From: Mycobacterium noviomagense
GTDB lineage: Bacteria; Actinomycetota; Actinomycetes; Mycobacteriales; Mycobacteriaceae
NCBI RefSeq assembly: GCF_010731635.1
Contig: NZ_AP022583.1
Location: forward strand, 2,852,001 to 2,916,000
DNA length: 64,000 nt
Direction of reading: 5' to 3'
In this document: in pieces, positions 50,512 to 59,652 of the stretch
How positions within the stretch are numbered: position 1 is the stretch's first letter
How the letters are laid out: each line of letters starts with the position of its first letter
Notes under the pieces: model-generated
Database searches by the model: none
What the model was told of the DNA's origin: nothing
What the model saw: only the letters and a program-made list of their open reading frames with translations
Position numbers and translations under genes: made by a program

Positions 50512-50515
50512 ACAA

Positions 50516-51307
50516 CTAGCGCGCGAACATCAGCGCGCGCTTGACCTCTTGGATCGCCTTGGTCACTTCGATGCCGCGTGGGCACGCCTGGGTGCAGTTG
50601 AACGTGGTGCGGCAGCGCCACACCCCCTCGGCGTCGTTGAGAATGTCGAGGCGCTCGGCGGCGGCCTCGTCGCGACTGTCGAAGATGAACCGGTGTGCGT
50701 TGACGATCGCCGCCGGCCCGAAGTAGCTGCCCTCGTGCCAGAACACCGGGCAGCTGGTCGTGCAGGCCGCGCACAGAATGCATTTCGTGGTGTCGTCGTA
50801 GCGGGCGCGATCGGCCTGGCTTTGGATGCGTTCCCGCGTCGGCGGGTTACCGCTGGTCACGAGATACGGCTTGACCGCACGGTAGGCCTCGAAGAACGGC
50901 TCCATGTCGACGACCAGGTCCTTTTCCACCGGCAGCCCGCGGATCGGTTCGACGGAGATGGTGAGCTGCTTGCCCGGCTTTTTTGGTAGCAGATCGCGCA
51001 TCAGCACCTTGCAGGCCAGCCGGTTGACCCCGTTGATCCGCATCGCGTCAGAGCCGCAGACCCCGTGCGCACACGAGCGCCGAAATGTCAGCGTGCCGTC
51101 GAGGTAGCTCTTGATGTAGATCAGCAGGTTCAGCAGTCGGTCGCTGGGCAGGCACGGCACCCGGAAACTCTGCCAGCCGCCGGAATCGGCGTACTGGTCG
51201 GGGTTTTCAGGGTTGAAGCGGGCGATCTTGACGGTGACCATTACCGCACCCTCGGGGACCGGCGGCAGCGGCGGGTCGCCTGCTTGCCCGGTCTCGATCA
51301 AGGCCAT
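50516..51307 (-). CDS. sdhB: Succinate dehydrogenase iron-sulfur subunit
   Basis: This 263-residue SdhB carries electrons from FAD to quinone. The [2Fe-2S] ligands are in RRSCAHGVCGSDAM and NRLACKVL. The [4Fe-4S] ligands are in CILCAACTTSCP, and the [3Fe-4S] and last cluster ligands in CRTTFNCTQACPRGI. The ATG at 51307 shares one base with the sdhA stop (TGATG), so translation is coupled. It is the last gene of sdhCDAB and matches Mtb Rv3319. The palindromic terminator follows 4 bp after its stop. Confidence 0.95.
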   Translation of the reverse strand: MALIETGQAGDPPLPPVPEGAVMVTVKIARFNPENPDQYADSGGWQSFRVPCLPSDRLLNLLIYIKSYLDGTLTFRRSCAHGVCGSDAMRINGVNRLACKVLMRDLLPKKPGKQLTISVEPIRGLPVEKDLVVDMEPFFEAYRAVKPYLVTSGNPPTRERIQSQADRARYDDTTKCILCAACTTSCPVFWHEGSYFGPAAIVNAHRFIFDSRDEAAAERLDILNDAEGVWRCRTTFNCTQACPRGIEVTKAIQEVKRALMFAR

Positions 51308-53061
51308 CAGTATTTCCGTTCTTTGGGTTCGTAGCGGGTCTGCACGACAGGCTTGAAATCCAGTCGAATATCGGACAATAGATCGCTGCCCTGCTTGTAG
51401 GCCATGGTGTGGCGCATGTAGTTGGTGTCGTCGCGGTTGGGGTAGTCCTCGCGGGCATGCCCGCCACGAGATTCCTTGCGGTTCAAGGCACCGACCACGG
51501 TGACCTCGGCCAGCTCCAGCAGAAATCCGAGCTCGATGGCTTCCAGCAGATCGCTGTTGAAGCGCTTTCCCTTGTCGTGCACCGCTATTCGGGAATAGCG
51601 TTCCTTCAAAGCATGGATGTCGGTGAGCGCTTGCTTGAGTGTTTCTTCGGTGCGGAACACGGCGGCGTTGTTGTCCATCGTCTGCTGCAACGCACCCCGG
51701 ATGTCGGCGACGCGTTCGTTGCCGTGCTCGGAGAGGATGTCGGCGACCCAGCCGACTACCATCGCCTCCGGCTGCGGCGGCAGCTCGACGAAGTCGTGGC
51801 CCCGTGCGTAATTGGCGGCGGCGATTCCGGCGCGGCGGCCAAAGACGTTGATATCCAACAACGAATTGGTGCCAAGCCGGTTGGCCCCGTGCACCGACAC
51901 GCATGCGCATTCACCGGCCGCGTACAGACCCGGCACCGTTGTGGTGTTGTCCAGCAGTACCTGTCCGGTGACCGTCGTTGGGATGCCGCCCATCAGGTAG
52001 TGGCACGTCGGGTAGACCGGCACCAGCTCGTTGACGGGGTCCACCCCGAGATAGGTGCGGGCGAATTCGGTGATGTCGGGCAGTTTGGCCGCCAGCACGT
52101 CGGCGCCGAGGTGGCGAACGTCGATGTAGACGTAGTCCTTGTGCGGGCCGGCGCCGCGGCCTTCCAGCACTTCGCGCACCATGGACCGGGCGACGATGTC
52201 ACGCGGCGCCAGATCGACGATCGTCGGCGCGTAGCGCTCCATGAAGCGCTCGCCCTCACCGTTGAGCAAGCGGCCGCCTTCGCCGCGCACGGCTTCGGAG
52301 ATCAGAATGCCCAGCCCCGCCAAGCCGGTGGGATGGAACTGGTGAAACTCCATGTCCTCCAAGGGAAGTCCCTTGCGGAACACGATGCCGATGCCATCGC
52401 CAGTCAAGGTATGCGCGTTGGACGTGGTCTTGTAGATCCGGCCCGACCCGCCGGTTGCGATCACGACGGCCTTGGCGTGGAAGATGTGGATGTCGCCGGT
52501 GGCCAGCTCGTAGGCGATGACCCCGGTGGCCACCGGCCCGCTGCGCGTCTGGGTAAGCGCCAGGTCCAGCACATAGAACTCGTTGAAGAACTGCACGTCA
52601 TGCTTGACGCAGTTCTGGTACAGCGTCTGCAGAATCATGTGGCCGGTGCGGTCGGCGGCATAACAGGATCGGCGCACCGGGGCCTTGCCGTGATCGCGGG
52701 TGTGCCCGCCGAAGCGGCGCTGGTCGATGCGCCCCTCCGCGGTGCGGTTGAACGGCATCCCCATCTTCTCCAGGTCCAGCACCGCGTCGATGGCTTCGCG
52801 GCACATGATCTCAACCGCGTCTTGGTCGCACAGATAGTCGCCGCCCTTGACGGTGTCGAAGGTGTGCCACTCCCAGTTGTCTTCTTCGACGTTGGCCAGC
52901 GCCGCGCACATCCCGCCCTGGGCGGCGCCCGTGTGGCTGCGGGTGGGGTAGAGCTTGGTCAGCACGGCAGTGCGCGCCCGGGGTGCGGCCTCGACCGCGG
53001 CCCGCATGCCGGCGCCGCCGGCGCCGACGATGACCACGTCGTAGCGATGTTGATGGATCAT
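51307..53061 (-). CDS. sdhA: Succinate dehydrogenase flavoprotein subunit
   Basis: This 584-residue SdhA oxidises succinate to fumarate. Its N-terminal FAD motif is DVVIVGAGGAGMRAA. The covalent FAD histidine is in PTRSHTGAAQGGMCAAL. Substrate residues lie in FHQFHPTGLAGLGILISEAVRGEGG and GANRLGTNSLLDINVFGRRAG, with the catalytic Arg in the C-terminal domain. Length is close to Mtb Rv3318 (590). It lies 49 bp after sdhD; the gap holds a purine-rich repeat-like stretch. Confidence 0.96.
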   Translation of the reverse strand: MIHQHRYDVVIVGAGGAGMRAAVEAAPRARTAVLTKLYPTRSHTGAAQGGMCAALANVEEDNWEWHTFDTVKGGDYLCDQDAVEIMCREAIDAVLDLEKMGMPFNRTAEGRIDQRRFGGHTRDHGKAPVRRSCYAADRTGHMILQTLYQNCVKHDVQFFNEFYVLDLALTQTRSGPVATGVIAYELATGDIHIFHAKAVVIATGGSGRIYKTTSNAHTLTGDGIGIVFRKGLPLEDMEFHQFHPTGLAGLGILISEAVRGEGGRLLNGEGERFMERYAPTIVDLAPRDIVARSMVREVLEGRGAGPHKDYVYIDVRHLGADVLAAKLPDITEFARTYLGVDPVNELVPVYPTCHYLMGGIPTTVTGQVLLDNTTTVPGLYAAGECACVSVHGANRLGTNSLLDINVFGRRAGIAAANYARGHDFVELPPQPEAMVVGWVADILSEHGNERVADIRGALQQTMDNNAAVFRTEETLKQALTDIHALKERYSRIAVHDKGKRFNSDLLEAIELGFLLELAEVTVVGALNRKESRGGHAREDYPNRDDTNYMRHTMAYKQGSDLLSDIRLDFKPVVQTRYEPKERKY

Positions 53062-53066
53062 GACCG

Positions 53067-53109
53067 CCGCCGACGATGCAGAGCGAAGCGATGAGGAGGA
53101 GGCGGCGTA
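53067..53109. repeat. Purine-rich intergenic repeat-like stretch between sdhD and sdhA
   Basis: The gap contains GCAGAGCGAAGCGATGAGGA followed by GGAGGCGGC. I recall near-identical strings in many mycobacterial intergenic gaps, so it is probably a member of a dispersed short repeat family. Only one copy is in this window. Confidence 0.4.
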
Positions 53110-53110
53110 A

Positions 53111-53557
53111 TCATGAGATGTTCGGGTCGAAGGTCAACAGCACATAGGTACCCAGCACCAGGGTGAACACCATCGACACCGCCAACAGGCTGTTCAGCCA
53201 GAAGCGGGTGGAGTCCTTGCGGGAGTAGTCGTCGATGATCGTGCGCAGCCCATTGCCGCCGTGCAGCTGTGCCAGCCACAACAACAGCAGGTCCCAGGTC
53301 TGCCAGAACGGCGAATGCCAGCGCTGGGCCACGTAGTTGAAGTCGATGCGGTACACACCGTCGTCCCACATGAGCATCACGAACAGGTGGCCGAGTGCCA
53401 GGAACACCAGCACGATGCCGGAGAACCGCATAAACAGCCAGGCGTATTTCTCGAAATTGGGCATGCCTGAACGCCGGCGGGGTGCGCGCGGATTGTCCAG
53501 GCCGGCGGGGCGATCGTGGTTGCGGGTCAATACCGGGGCGGGCTGGGGCGCGGTCAT
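53111..53557 (-). CDS. sdhD: Succinate dehydrogenase membrane anchor subunit
   Basis: This 148-residue membrane anchor has three helices near 43-63, 83-105 and 120-142. The N-terminal 30 residues are basic and Pro-rich. His residues in VFLALGHLFVML and LAQLHGGNGLRTIIDDYSR are candidates for haem or quinone binding. Its ATG overlaps the sdhC stop by 4 bp. Length is close to Mtb Rv3317 (144). Confidence 0.92.
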   Translation of the reverse strand: MTAPQPAPVLTRNHDRPAGLDNPRAPRRRSGMPNFEKYAWLFMRFSGIVLVFLALGHLFVMLMWDDGVYRIDFNYVAQRWHSPFWQTWDLLLLWLAQLHGGNGLRTIIDDYSRKDSTRFWLNSLLAVSMVFTLVLGTYVLLTFDPNIS

Positions 53558-53973
53558 CCGAACCGCCCGAGGAAGTGGATGGCAAGCACCATCGTGGCCG
53601 GAACCATGACCAGCAGCCAGACGACGCCGATGACCCACAGCATCAGCCGCTGGTAGCGGGTGCCTTGCCACCAGAAGTCGATCAAGATGACCCGCACGCC
53701 ATTTAGCGCGTGATACAGGACTGCCGCCACCAGCCCCAGCTCCATCAGACCGACGATCGGTGATTTGTAGGTCTCGATGACCTCGTTGTACGTCTGCGGG
53801 CCCACCCGCACGAGCGCGGTATCGAGCACATGAACGAACAGGAAGAAGAAGATGGTCGCCCCGGTGATGCGGTGCAGGACCCACGACCACATACCGGGGT
53901 CGCCGCGATACAGGGTTCGCACCGCCCGCGGGCGCGAGGATCCCTGTGCCGGCTCTGCAGACGTCGTCGTCAT
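53554..53973 (-). CDS. sdhC: Succinate dehydrogenase cytochrome b556 subunit
   Basis: This 139-residue cytochrome b subunit has HRITGATIFFFLFVHVLDTAL (the Ser/Thr-rich start of helix 1 and a haem-ligand region), then LYHALNGVRVILIDF, the SdhC signature with the axial His, and a third helix near 112-134. The ATG at 53973 has a strong GGAGG site. The Mtb annotation is somewhat shorter. It is the first gene of sdhCDAB. The 37-bp dispersed repeat lies about 20 bp upstream of its start. Confidence 0.93.
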   Translation of the reverse strand: MTTTSAEPAQGSSRPRAVRTLYRGDPGMWSWVLHRITGATIFFFLFVHVLDTALVRVGPQTYNEVIETYKSPIVGLMELGLVAAVLYHALNGVRVILIDFWWQGTRYQRLMLWVIGVVWLLVMVPATMVLAIHFLGRFG

Positions 53974-53992
53974 CAGCCCTCCAGTATGGTGC

Positions 53993-54029
53993 CGACCCGC
54001 TGCGCCCGGCTTCGCCGCGCTTGCGATCG
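53993..54029. repeat. 37-bp dispersed repeat, copy B (upstream of sdhC)
   Basis: It is identical to the reverse complement of 20137-20173. Relative to the next gene, the two copies lie in the sdhC and folD leader regions, in opposite chromosomal orientation. The rest of the gap to cdd shows no gene. Confidence 0.75.
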
Positions 54030-54199
54030 GCACGCAGTGTCTAGCCGGGCAATTCAATCTAGACCCAATTTGTCGGGTCGGATAACGGCTAAGCAGCCAG
54101 GCGCACCCGCATCGGCCGCAACGTTATGGTGACTTCTGGGTTGATCGACGGCTGGACGGGGCTGCCCTATGCGTTCAGAACATGGCGGGCATCGCTGAC

Positions 54200-54598
54200 A
54201 TGACCGACGAGATTGATTGGAATACACTGCGGGACAAGGCAATCCAAGCGGCATACCGAGCGTATGCACCGTATTCGCGGTTGCGGGTAGGCGCGGCGGC
54301 ACTGGTAGATGATCGCCGCGTGGTCACCGGATGCAATGTGGAGAATGTCTCATATGGCCTAGGTCTCTGTGCCGAGTGCGGCGTGGTGAGCGCCCTGCAT
54401 TCGACCGGCGGCGGCAGGCTGCTCGCGCTGGTGTGTGTCGACGCCAGCGGGACGCTGCTGATGCCCTGCGGGCGATGCCGGCAGGTGTTGTTCGAGCACG
54501 GCGGACCCGAACTGCTCATCGACCATCCCGCCGGGCCCCGTCGGCTCGGCGACCTGCTGCCCGACGCGTTCGGCCCCGACGACCTCCCTCTCCAATAA
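54200..54598 (+). CDS. cdd: Cytidine deaminase
   Basis: Cdd deaminates cytidine and deoxycytidine to uridine and deoxyuridine in pyrimidine salvage. The homotetrameric-type protein (132 residues from this start) has the substrate block VVTGCNVENVSYGL, the zinc/catalytic motif LCAECGVVSALHSTGG (Cys and catalytic Glu) and the second zinc motif MPCGRCRQVL. The ATG at 54200 gives MTDEIDWNTLR, like the Mtb protein. An ATG at 54182 would add six residues, and neither has a clear ribosome site. It is the first gene of cdd-deoA-add. Confidence 0.93.
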   Translation: MTDEIDWNTLRDKAIQAAYRAYAPYSRLRVGAAALVDDRRVVTGCNVENVSYGLGLCAECGVVSALHSTGGGRLLALVCVDASGTLLMPCGRCRQVLFEHGGPELLIDHPAGPRRLGDLLPDAFGPDDLPLQ

Positions 54599-54600
54599 CC

Positions 54601-55887
54601 GTGAGCCGCTTCACATTCGACCCGCCCACGGTGATCAAGACCAAGCGCGACGGCGGCCGGCTCTCCGACGCCGCCATCGACTGGGTCGTCGATGCCTACA
54701 CCCACGGGCGGATCGCCGAGGAGCAGATGGCGGCGCTGCTGATGGCGATCTACCTGCGCGGCATGGACCACGCCGAGACCGCACGGTGGACCGCGGCGAT
54801 GCTGGCCTCCGGCGAGCGGCTCGACTTCAGCGATCTCAGCAAGCCGACCGTGGACAAGCACTCCACCGGCGGAGTCGGGGACAAGATCACGCTGCCGCTG
54901 GTGGCCGTCGTCGCCGCATGCGGGGCCGCGGTGCCGCAGGCCTCCGGGCGCGGACTCGGGCACACCGGCGGCACCCTAGACAAGCTGGAATCCATCGCCG
55001 GGTTCACTGCGGACCTGCCCAGCGGCCAGGTGCGCGAACAGCTCCGCGAGGTCGGCGCGGCCATCTTCGCCGCCGGCCGGTTGGCGCCGGCCGACGCCAA
55101 GCTCTACGCGCTGCGCGACATCACCGGCACGGTTGAGTCGCTTGCACTGATCGCCAGCTCGGTGATGAGCAAGAAGCTGGCCGAAGGCGCCAGTGCACTG
55201 GTGCTCGACGTCAAGGTGGGCTCCGGCGCGCTGCTGAAGTCCGAACCGTTGTGCCGTGAGTTGGCGCGGACCATGGTGCACTTGGGTGCAGCGCACGAGA
55301 CGCCCACCCATGCGCTGCTGACCGACATGAACCGCCCGCTGGGCACCGCCGTCGGCAACGCGCTGGAAGTCGCCGAAGCCCTGGACGTGTTGGCCGGCGG
55401 CGGACCGCCCGACGTGGTGCAGCTGACCGTCGCGCTGGCCAGCGAGATGCTCGAGCTCGCGGGGCTTGACGCACGCGATCCGGCAACCACCTTGCGTGAC
55501 GGTACCGCGATGGATCGATTCCGCGCGCTGGTCGCCGCACAAGGCGGCGACTTGGCGGCGCCCTTGCCTGTGGGCGCGTGTTCGGAGACCGTGACGGCCG
55601 ACCGGGGCGGCACAATGGGCGACATCGACGCGATGGCGATAGGGATGACGGTGTGGCGACTCGGCGCGGGCAGGACCCGCCCGGGCGAACGGGTGCAACC
55701 CGGCGCCGGCCTCCGGATCCACCGCCGGCCCGGCGAACCGGTCGCGGCCGGCGAGCCGCTGTTCACGCTATACACCGACACCCCGGAACGCTTCGGCGCC
55801 GCCATGGCCGAGCTGGACGGCGGCTGGAGCGTCGCCGACACGCCGCCGCCCCAACGGCCCCTGGTCATTGATCGGATCACACCATGA
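54601..55887 (+). CDS. deoA: Thymidine phosphorylase
   Basis: This 428-residue pyrimidine-nucleoside phosphorylase splits thymidine or deoxyuridine into base and deoxyribose 1-phosphate. The phosphate-binding signature is [15 protein letters not shown] near 85-99. [18 protein letters not shown] is the family signature, and [23 protein letters not shown] follows. The C-terminal domain ends in [16 protein letters not shown]. The GTG start lies 2 bp after the cdd stop, and the stop overlaps the add start by 4 bp. Length is close to Mtb Rv3314c (427). An upstream extension in the cdd frame was rejected. Confidence 0.94.
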   Translation: MSRFTFDPPTVIKTKRDGGRLSDAAIDWVVDAYTHGRIAEEQMAALLMAIYLRGMDHAETARWTAAMLASGERLDFSDLSKPTVDKHSTGGVGDKITLPLVAVVAACGAAVPQASGRGLGHTGGTLDKLESIAGFTADLPSGQVREQLREVGAAIFAAGRLAPADAKLYALRDITGTVESLALIASSVMSKKLAEGASALVLDVKVGSGALLKSEPLCRELARTMVHLGAAHETPTHALLTDMNRPLGTAVGNALEVAEALDVLAGGGPPDVVQLTVALASEMLELAGLDARDPATTLRDGTAMDRFRALVAAQGGDLAAPLPVGACSETVTADRGGTMGDIDAMAIGMTVWRLGAGRTRPGERVQPGAGLRIHRRPGEPVAAGEPLFTLYTDTPERFGAAMAELDGGWSVADTPPPQRPLVIDRITP

Positions 55888-56972
55888 CGACACCGCTGAC
55901 CCTGGACATGATCAGCAAGGCGCCGAAGGCGCTGCTCCACGACCACCTCGACGGCGGTCTGCGCCCGGCTACCGTGCTCGACATCGCCGGCCAGATCGGC
56001 TACGACGACCTGCCTGCCACAGATATCGACGAGCTGGGACGGTGGTTTCACACCCGGTCCTACAGCGGCTCGCTGGAACGCTACCTCGAGCCGTTTGCGC
56101 ACACCGTCGCGGTGATGCAGACCCCCGAAGCGCTGCACCGGGTGGCCTATGAGTGCGTGGAGGATTTGGCCGCCGACAACGTGGTGTACGCCGAGGTGCG
56201 GTTCGCTCCCGAGCTGCACATCAATCGTGGGCTGTCGTTCGACGAAGTGGTCGACGCGGTGCTGGCCGGTTTTGCCGACGGCGAGAAGGCCGCAGCCGCT
56301 GAGGGCCGCACGATCACGGTGCGCTGCCTGGTCACCGCGATGCGCCACGCCGCGCTGTCCCGAGAGATCGCCGAGCTGGCGATCAGGTTCCGCGACAAAG
56401 GCGTGGTTGGTTTCGACATCGCCGGCGCGGAGGCCGGCTACCCTCCGGCCCGGCATCTGGACGCCTTCGAGTACATGAGAGATCACAACGCTCGCTTCAC
56501 CATTCATGCCGGCGAGGCATTCGGGTTGCCGTCCATCCACGAGGCGATCGCCTTCTGCGGTGCCGACCGGCTGGGCCACGGGGTCCGGATCGTCGACGAC
56601 ATCCACATCGACGACGACGGCACGGTACGGCTTGGTCGGCTGGCTGCGATCTTGCGGGACAAGCGAATTCCGCTGGAGCTCTGCCCCAGCTCCAATGTGC
56701 ATTCCGGTGTCGTCGACAGCATCACCGAGCATCCGTTCGATCTGCTGGCCCGGGCGCGGTTCAGGGTCACCATCAACACCGACAACCGGTTGATGAGCGA
56801 CACTTCGATGAGCAGCGAAATGCACCGGCTGGCAGAAGCATTCGGCTACGGATGGACCGACCTGGAACGGTTCACCATCAATGCGATGAAGTCGGCGTTC
56901 ATCGGCTTCGACGAGCGGCTGGCGATCATCGACGAGATCATCAAGCCGCGCTACGCGGTCCTGATCGGATAG
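55884..56972 (+). CDS. add: Adenosine deaminase
   Basis: This 362-residue adenosine deaminase converts adenosine and deoxyadenosine to inosine forms. The zinc motif is [12 protein letters not shown] (residues 17-28). [17 protein letters not shown] holds a zinc His and the catalytic Glu, DRLGHGVRI the catalytic His, and [16 protein letters not shown] the last zinc Asp. It overlaps deoA by 4 bp and completes the nucleoside salvage operon. After its stop comes a 112-bp gap and then the convergent HepT gene. Confidence 0.94.
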   Translation: MTTPLTLDMISKAPKALLHDHLDGGLRPATVLDIAGQIGYDDLPATDIDELGRWFHTRSYSGSLERYLEPFAHTVAVMQTPEALHRVAYECVEDLAADNVVYAEVRFAPELHINRGLSFDEVVDAVLAGFADGEKAAAAEGRTITVRCLVTAMRHAALSREIAELAIRFRDKGVVGFDIAGAEAGYPPARHLDAFEYMRDHNARFTIHAGEAFGLPSIHEAIAFCGADRLGHGVRIVDDIHIDDDGTVRLGRLAAILRDKRIPLELCPSSNVHSGVVDSITEHPFDLLARARFRVTINTDNRLMSDTSMSSEMHRLAEAFGYGWTDLERFTINAMKSAFIGFDERLAIIDEIIKPRYAVLIG

Positions 56973-57084
56973 GTGTGGCCAATGGCACCCCACTAGCCGC
57001 ATCAGCCACATCGGACTTCAGAAGTCGGACACCCGCACTCAAAGCGATAGCGCATGCGATAGCACTTCCAACAGGGCGTCGCTG

Positions 57085-57510
57085 CTAGGGTTTGGTGGGC
57101 TCGGCAACAAATGCTGCTATGGACTCAACGAATCGTTCGATATCCCCGAGGTTTTCGAGCCGGGCGGTGACGATGTCGTCCGAAACCGTGATGTACTCGT
57201 GTACAAGGACATTGCGAAATCCAACGGCCTTGCGCATCGCATCGGCTAGATCGGCGGTAAGTACTGTGTGACTCCCCAGCAGCCGCATCGCATCGCCGTT
57301 GTCGGCTGGAGGTCCCCAACCTTGCGCCGAGCAAATATGCTGCGCGATGTCGATGCAGGCTTCGATTGCCGTGATGAACGTGTACTTGACGCCCCGCAGC
57401 CAGATCGGGTCGGCGCGGCGGGCCAGCTCGGCCGCGGATTCCCGACGCAGAAACTCCAGGTCGTCGGTGATACCACGCAGCAGTCGGAGGACACGAGCCT
57501 CATCGACCAC
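57085..57510 (-). CDS. hepT: HepT-type HEPN RNase toxin (DUF86)
   Basis: This 141-residue all-helical HEPN protein has the catalytic RNase motif RX4HXY as R99-N-V-L-V-H104-E-Y106. This is the toxin of the MntA-HepT system. The known mechanism is that MntA adds AMP to the Tyr of this motif (Tyr106 here) and so silences HepT. Upstream is a segment of the DUF86 type (VKYTFITAIEACIDIAQHICS). The GTG at 57510 overlaps the mntA stop region by 11 bp, the usual coupled layout with antitoxin first. Confidence 0.85.
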   Translation of the reverse strand: MVDEARVLRLLRGITDDLEFLRRESAAELARRADPIWLRGVKYTFITAIEACIDIAQHICSAQGWGPPADNGDAMRLLGSHTVLTADLADAMRKAVGFRNVLVHEYITVSDDIVTARLENLGDIERFVESIAAFVAEPTKP

Positions 57511-57880
57511 GGCGCACCGCTTCCGCGAATTCCCGGTGAGCCCGGTTAATTCGTGGCAGTTCGTCGAGGTAGATCTTGCGTGTCGTCGCTTCCCACACCA
57601 CCCTGGCACGGAGATCTGTTTCGAAGAGCAGCGACCCGAATAAGGCAACTCGACCGGCAAGTTCGAGGGGAGCGTCATCTAGCACAAGCAAGTCAACGCC
57701 CGGCGGTAACAGAATGTCGAATCCCTGCGGCCGTCGTCCGCCGAAGTACGCGGCGATATCGATATCGGACGTTTCGCGCGCAGTATGTGTGGCTCGACTG
57801 CCGTGCAAGTATGCGAACAAGGCTCCATGATTCCGCAATGCCTCGATGGCTTCGGCGGTTCGTGCGGCGACCTCTGTCAT
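57500..57880 (-). CDS. mntA: MntA-type minimal nucleotidyltransferase antitoxin
   Basis: This 126-residue nucleotidyltransferase has the exact GSX10DXD motif: Gly27-Ser28, then Asp39 and Asp41 (in LHGSRATHTARETSDIDIA). A third acidic residue candidate is in VDLLVLDDAP. It is the antitoxin that AMPylates HepT. The ATG at 57880 was chosen because it gives a normal-length MNT domain. The open frame extends 17 codons upstream without similarity. The 225-bp region between mntA and the ABC gene shows no gene. The pair is not at this place in Mtb as I recall it. Confidence 0.85.
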   Translation of the reverse strand: MTEVAARTAEAIEALRNHGALFAYLHGSRATHTARETSDIDIAAYFGGRRPQGFDILLPPGVDLLVLDDAPLELAGRVALFGSLLFETDLRARVVWEATTRKIYLDELPRINRAHREFAEAVRRGR

Positions 57881-58105
57881 GTATGAAATTCTCTCATCAC
57901 GAAGCGGGGCAAACGGCGGCCGACACCTCAACGAGGCGATCCAGGCACGGCTCCGCTCGGCCGGCTCAGCGAGCCAACAGCCACAGCGGCCACATCAGCA
58001 TCTCCAACTTCCTACATCCGTCCCGAGACCGCCGCGACCGACTAAAGGCCTGGGATGTCGATATCGTCAATGCCGGCTGCAGATCCCAGGTCAGGAGGCG
58101 CAGTG

Positions 58106-58789
58106 GTGAATGTGGACGCGGTATTCGAGTTCTCCGACGTCGTGGTGGAGCGCAAAGGGGTGCGCGCACTGGACCGATTCACCGCGGCTATCCCAGGGCA
58201 GGGCGTGACGGTGGTGTTCGGCCCATCAGGTTCGGGCAAGTCGACATTGCTGCGACTGTGCAATCGACTGGAGGTGCCGACCAGCGGCCGAGTCCTCTTC
58301 CGCAGCAACGATATTGCCGGAATAGACCCGCTGTGGTTACGACGCCAGGTCGGGATGTGTTTCCAGCGTCCAACCCCGTTTCCCGGCACCGTCGCCGACA
58401 ACCTACGGGCCGCCGACCCGAACGCGTCCGATGCTCAGATAACCGAAACGTTGACGCGGGTAGCGCTGACCGGATCATGGCTGGACCGCGACGCGACCGC
58501 GCTGTCCGGCGGTGAGGCGCAACGGATGTGCCTGGCCCGCACACTCACCGCCCAACCGCAGGTGCTGCTGCTCGACGAACCCACCTCTGCGGTCGACGCC
58601 GCCGCCGCGAGGGTGATCGAACAGGCGGTACGTGACCTTGCCGACGAGGGAATTCCGGCCCTGTGGGTCACCCACGACTCGGCACAGACCGAGCGCATTG
58701 CCGACAGAGTCGTCCATATCGACAAAGGCCGCTGCACAGGCATCCAACCGGCGGCGTCCAAGCCGGAAGACGGGGAGGTGATGCGGTGA
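58106..58789 (+). CDS. ABC transporter ATP-binding protein (FetA-like)
   Basis: This 227-residue ATPase has Walker A FGPSGSGKSTLL, Q-loop VGMCFQRPTPFPGT, signature LSGGEAQRMCLARTL, Walker B VLLLDEPTSAVD and the switch His in VTHDS. The GTG at 58106 has AGGAGG seven bases upstream. Earlier starts at 58055 and 58103 lack this. It overlaps the next gene, an FetB/UPF0014 permease, by 4 bp (GTGA). FetA-FetB pairs in enteric bacteria export iron or protect against peroxide. The substrate here is not proven. Confidence 0.85.
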   Translation: MNVDAVFEFSDVVVERKGVRALDRFTAAIPGQGVTVVFGPSGSGKSTLLRLCNRLEVPTSGRVLFRSNDIAGIDPLWLRRQVGMCFQRPTPFPGTVADNLRAADPNASDAQITETLTRVALTGSWLDRDATALSGGEAQRMCLARTLTAQPQVLLLDEPTSAVDAAAARVIEQAVRDLADEGIPALWVTHDSAQTERIADRVVHIDKGRCTGIQPAASKPEDGEVMR

Positions 58790-59598
58790 ACGGTCAAGTC
58801 GGATGGGTTGGTCTGGCGACGTCGTTGGCGTTAGTCGGATTCGCGGCGGCCATCTCGCTGTGGCAGCGCCTCGGGCTGGAGCGCCAGGTGGTGTGGGCGG
58901 CCATCCGCGCGCTGGTCCAGTTGCTGCTCGTGGGCAGCGCGTTAGCGCTGCTGTTCGAGCCGGGTCGCTCGCTGTGGTGGTCGTGGGCGTGGACGGCGGG
59001 CATGGTCGCCTACGCGGGGGACGTCGCACGCAGGCGGGCCCCAGAAGTGCCGCGGCTGGCGCCGCTGGCCATCATCGCGTTCGCCACTGCGGCGGTGGTG
59101 ACGCTTGGAGTGATATTCGGGCTGCGGGTGTTCCCACTGCAGCCCCGCACGCTGGTGCCGATCGCCGGGATGATGATCGGCAACTCGATGACAGCCACCG
59201 TCTTGGTGGCTCGCCGTCTGGTCGACGAACTTCGCGACAAACGCGACGAGGTCGAAGCGCGGCTGGCCCTCGGTCAGCCCTACCGTCAGGCGGCCGCCCC
59301 CTACCTGCGAACGGCGTTGCGGTCGGCCGTCTCTCCGCAGATCGAAACCACCAAAGCCACCGGGCTGGTGTTCTTGCCAGGCGCGATGACCGGGCTCATC
59401 CTTGCGGGGGTTTCGCCGGTGCAGGCTGTGCTCGTGCAGGCGGTAGTGATGTTTTTGATCTTGGGCTCGGTCGCGGTGACCACGGTCGTGGTTGCGCTCG
59501 GCCTGGTGCGTCGCGTGTTCACCCGCGACCATCGGCTGCTGCCACTGGCCCGTCGTCCGGAAACTCGGGATCGCCGGCGCACAACAGCCAAAGCCTGA
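58786..59598 (+). CDS. ABC transporter permease (FetB / UPF0014 family)
   Basis: This 270-residue membrane protein of the FetB (YbbM) family has about seven helices. Its signatures are AAIRALVQLLLVGSAL near 37-52, GMMIGNSMTATVLVARRL near 125-142, and EARLALGQPYRQAAAPYLRTALRSAVSPQIETTKATGLVFLPGAMTGLILAG, the long family block in the second half. The GTG start overlaps the ATPase stop. Together they form a complete exporter, probably for iron or another metal. The last 20 residues are Arg-rich. Confidence 0.87.
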   Translation: MNGQVGWVGLATSLALVGFAAAISLWQRLGLERQVVWAAIRALVQLLLVGSALALLFEPGRSLWWSWAWTAGMVAYAGDVARRRAPEVPRLAPLAIIAFATAAVVTLGVIFGLRVFPLQPRTLVPIAGMMIGNSMTATVLVARRLVDELRDKRDEVEARLALGQPYRQAAAPYLRTALRSAVSPQIETTKATGLVFLPGAMTGLILAGVSPVQAVLVQAVVMFLILGSVAVTTVVVALGLVRRVFTRDHRLLPLARRPETRDRRRTTAKA

Positions 59599-59615
59599 CG
59601 CCGGGCCGCCACCGT

Positions 59616-59644
59616 TTGACGGCCGAGCGATGCGCGTTTGTACT
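59616..59644 (+). promoter_or_regulatory. Predicted sigma-70-type promoter of the first VWA gene
   Basis: TTGACG (59616-59621), a 17-bp spacer and TGTACT (59639-59644) precede the ATG at 59653 by 8 bp, so the transcript would be leaderless or nearly so. It lies in the 54-bp gap after the permease gene. Confidence 0.5.
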
Positions 59645-59652
59645 TGACGGCG

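Noticed and set aside
51409..53094. 561-codon open frame on the plus strand
   Set aside because: Antisense to sdhA; no domain, and sdhA is certain.
55104..57011. 635-codon open frame on the minus strand
   Set aside because: It lies fully antisense to deoA and add, which have complete catalytic motifs; it has no recognisable domain.
57881..58105. Possible small gene between mntA and the ABC ATPase
   Set aside because: Only short frames without ribosome site or motif; treated as intergenic.
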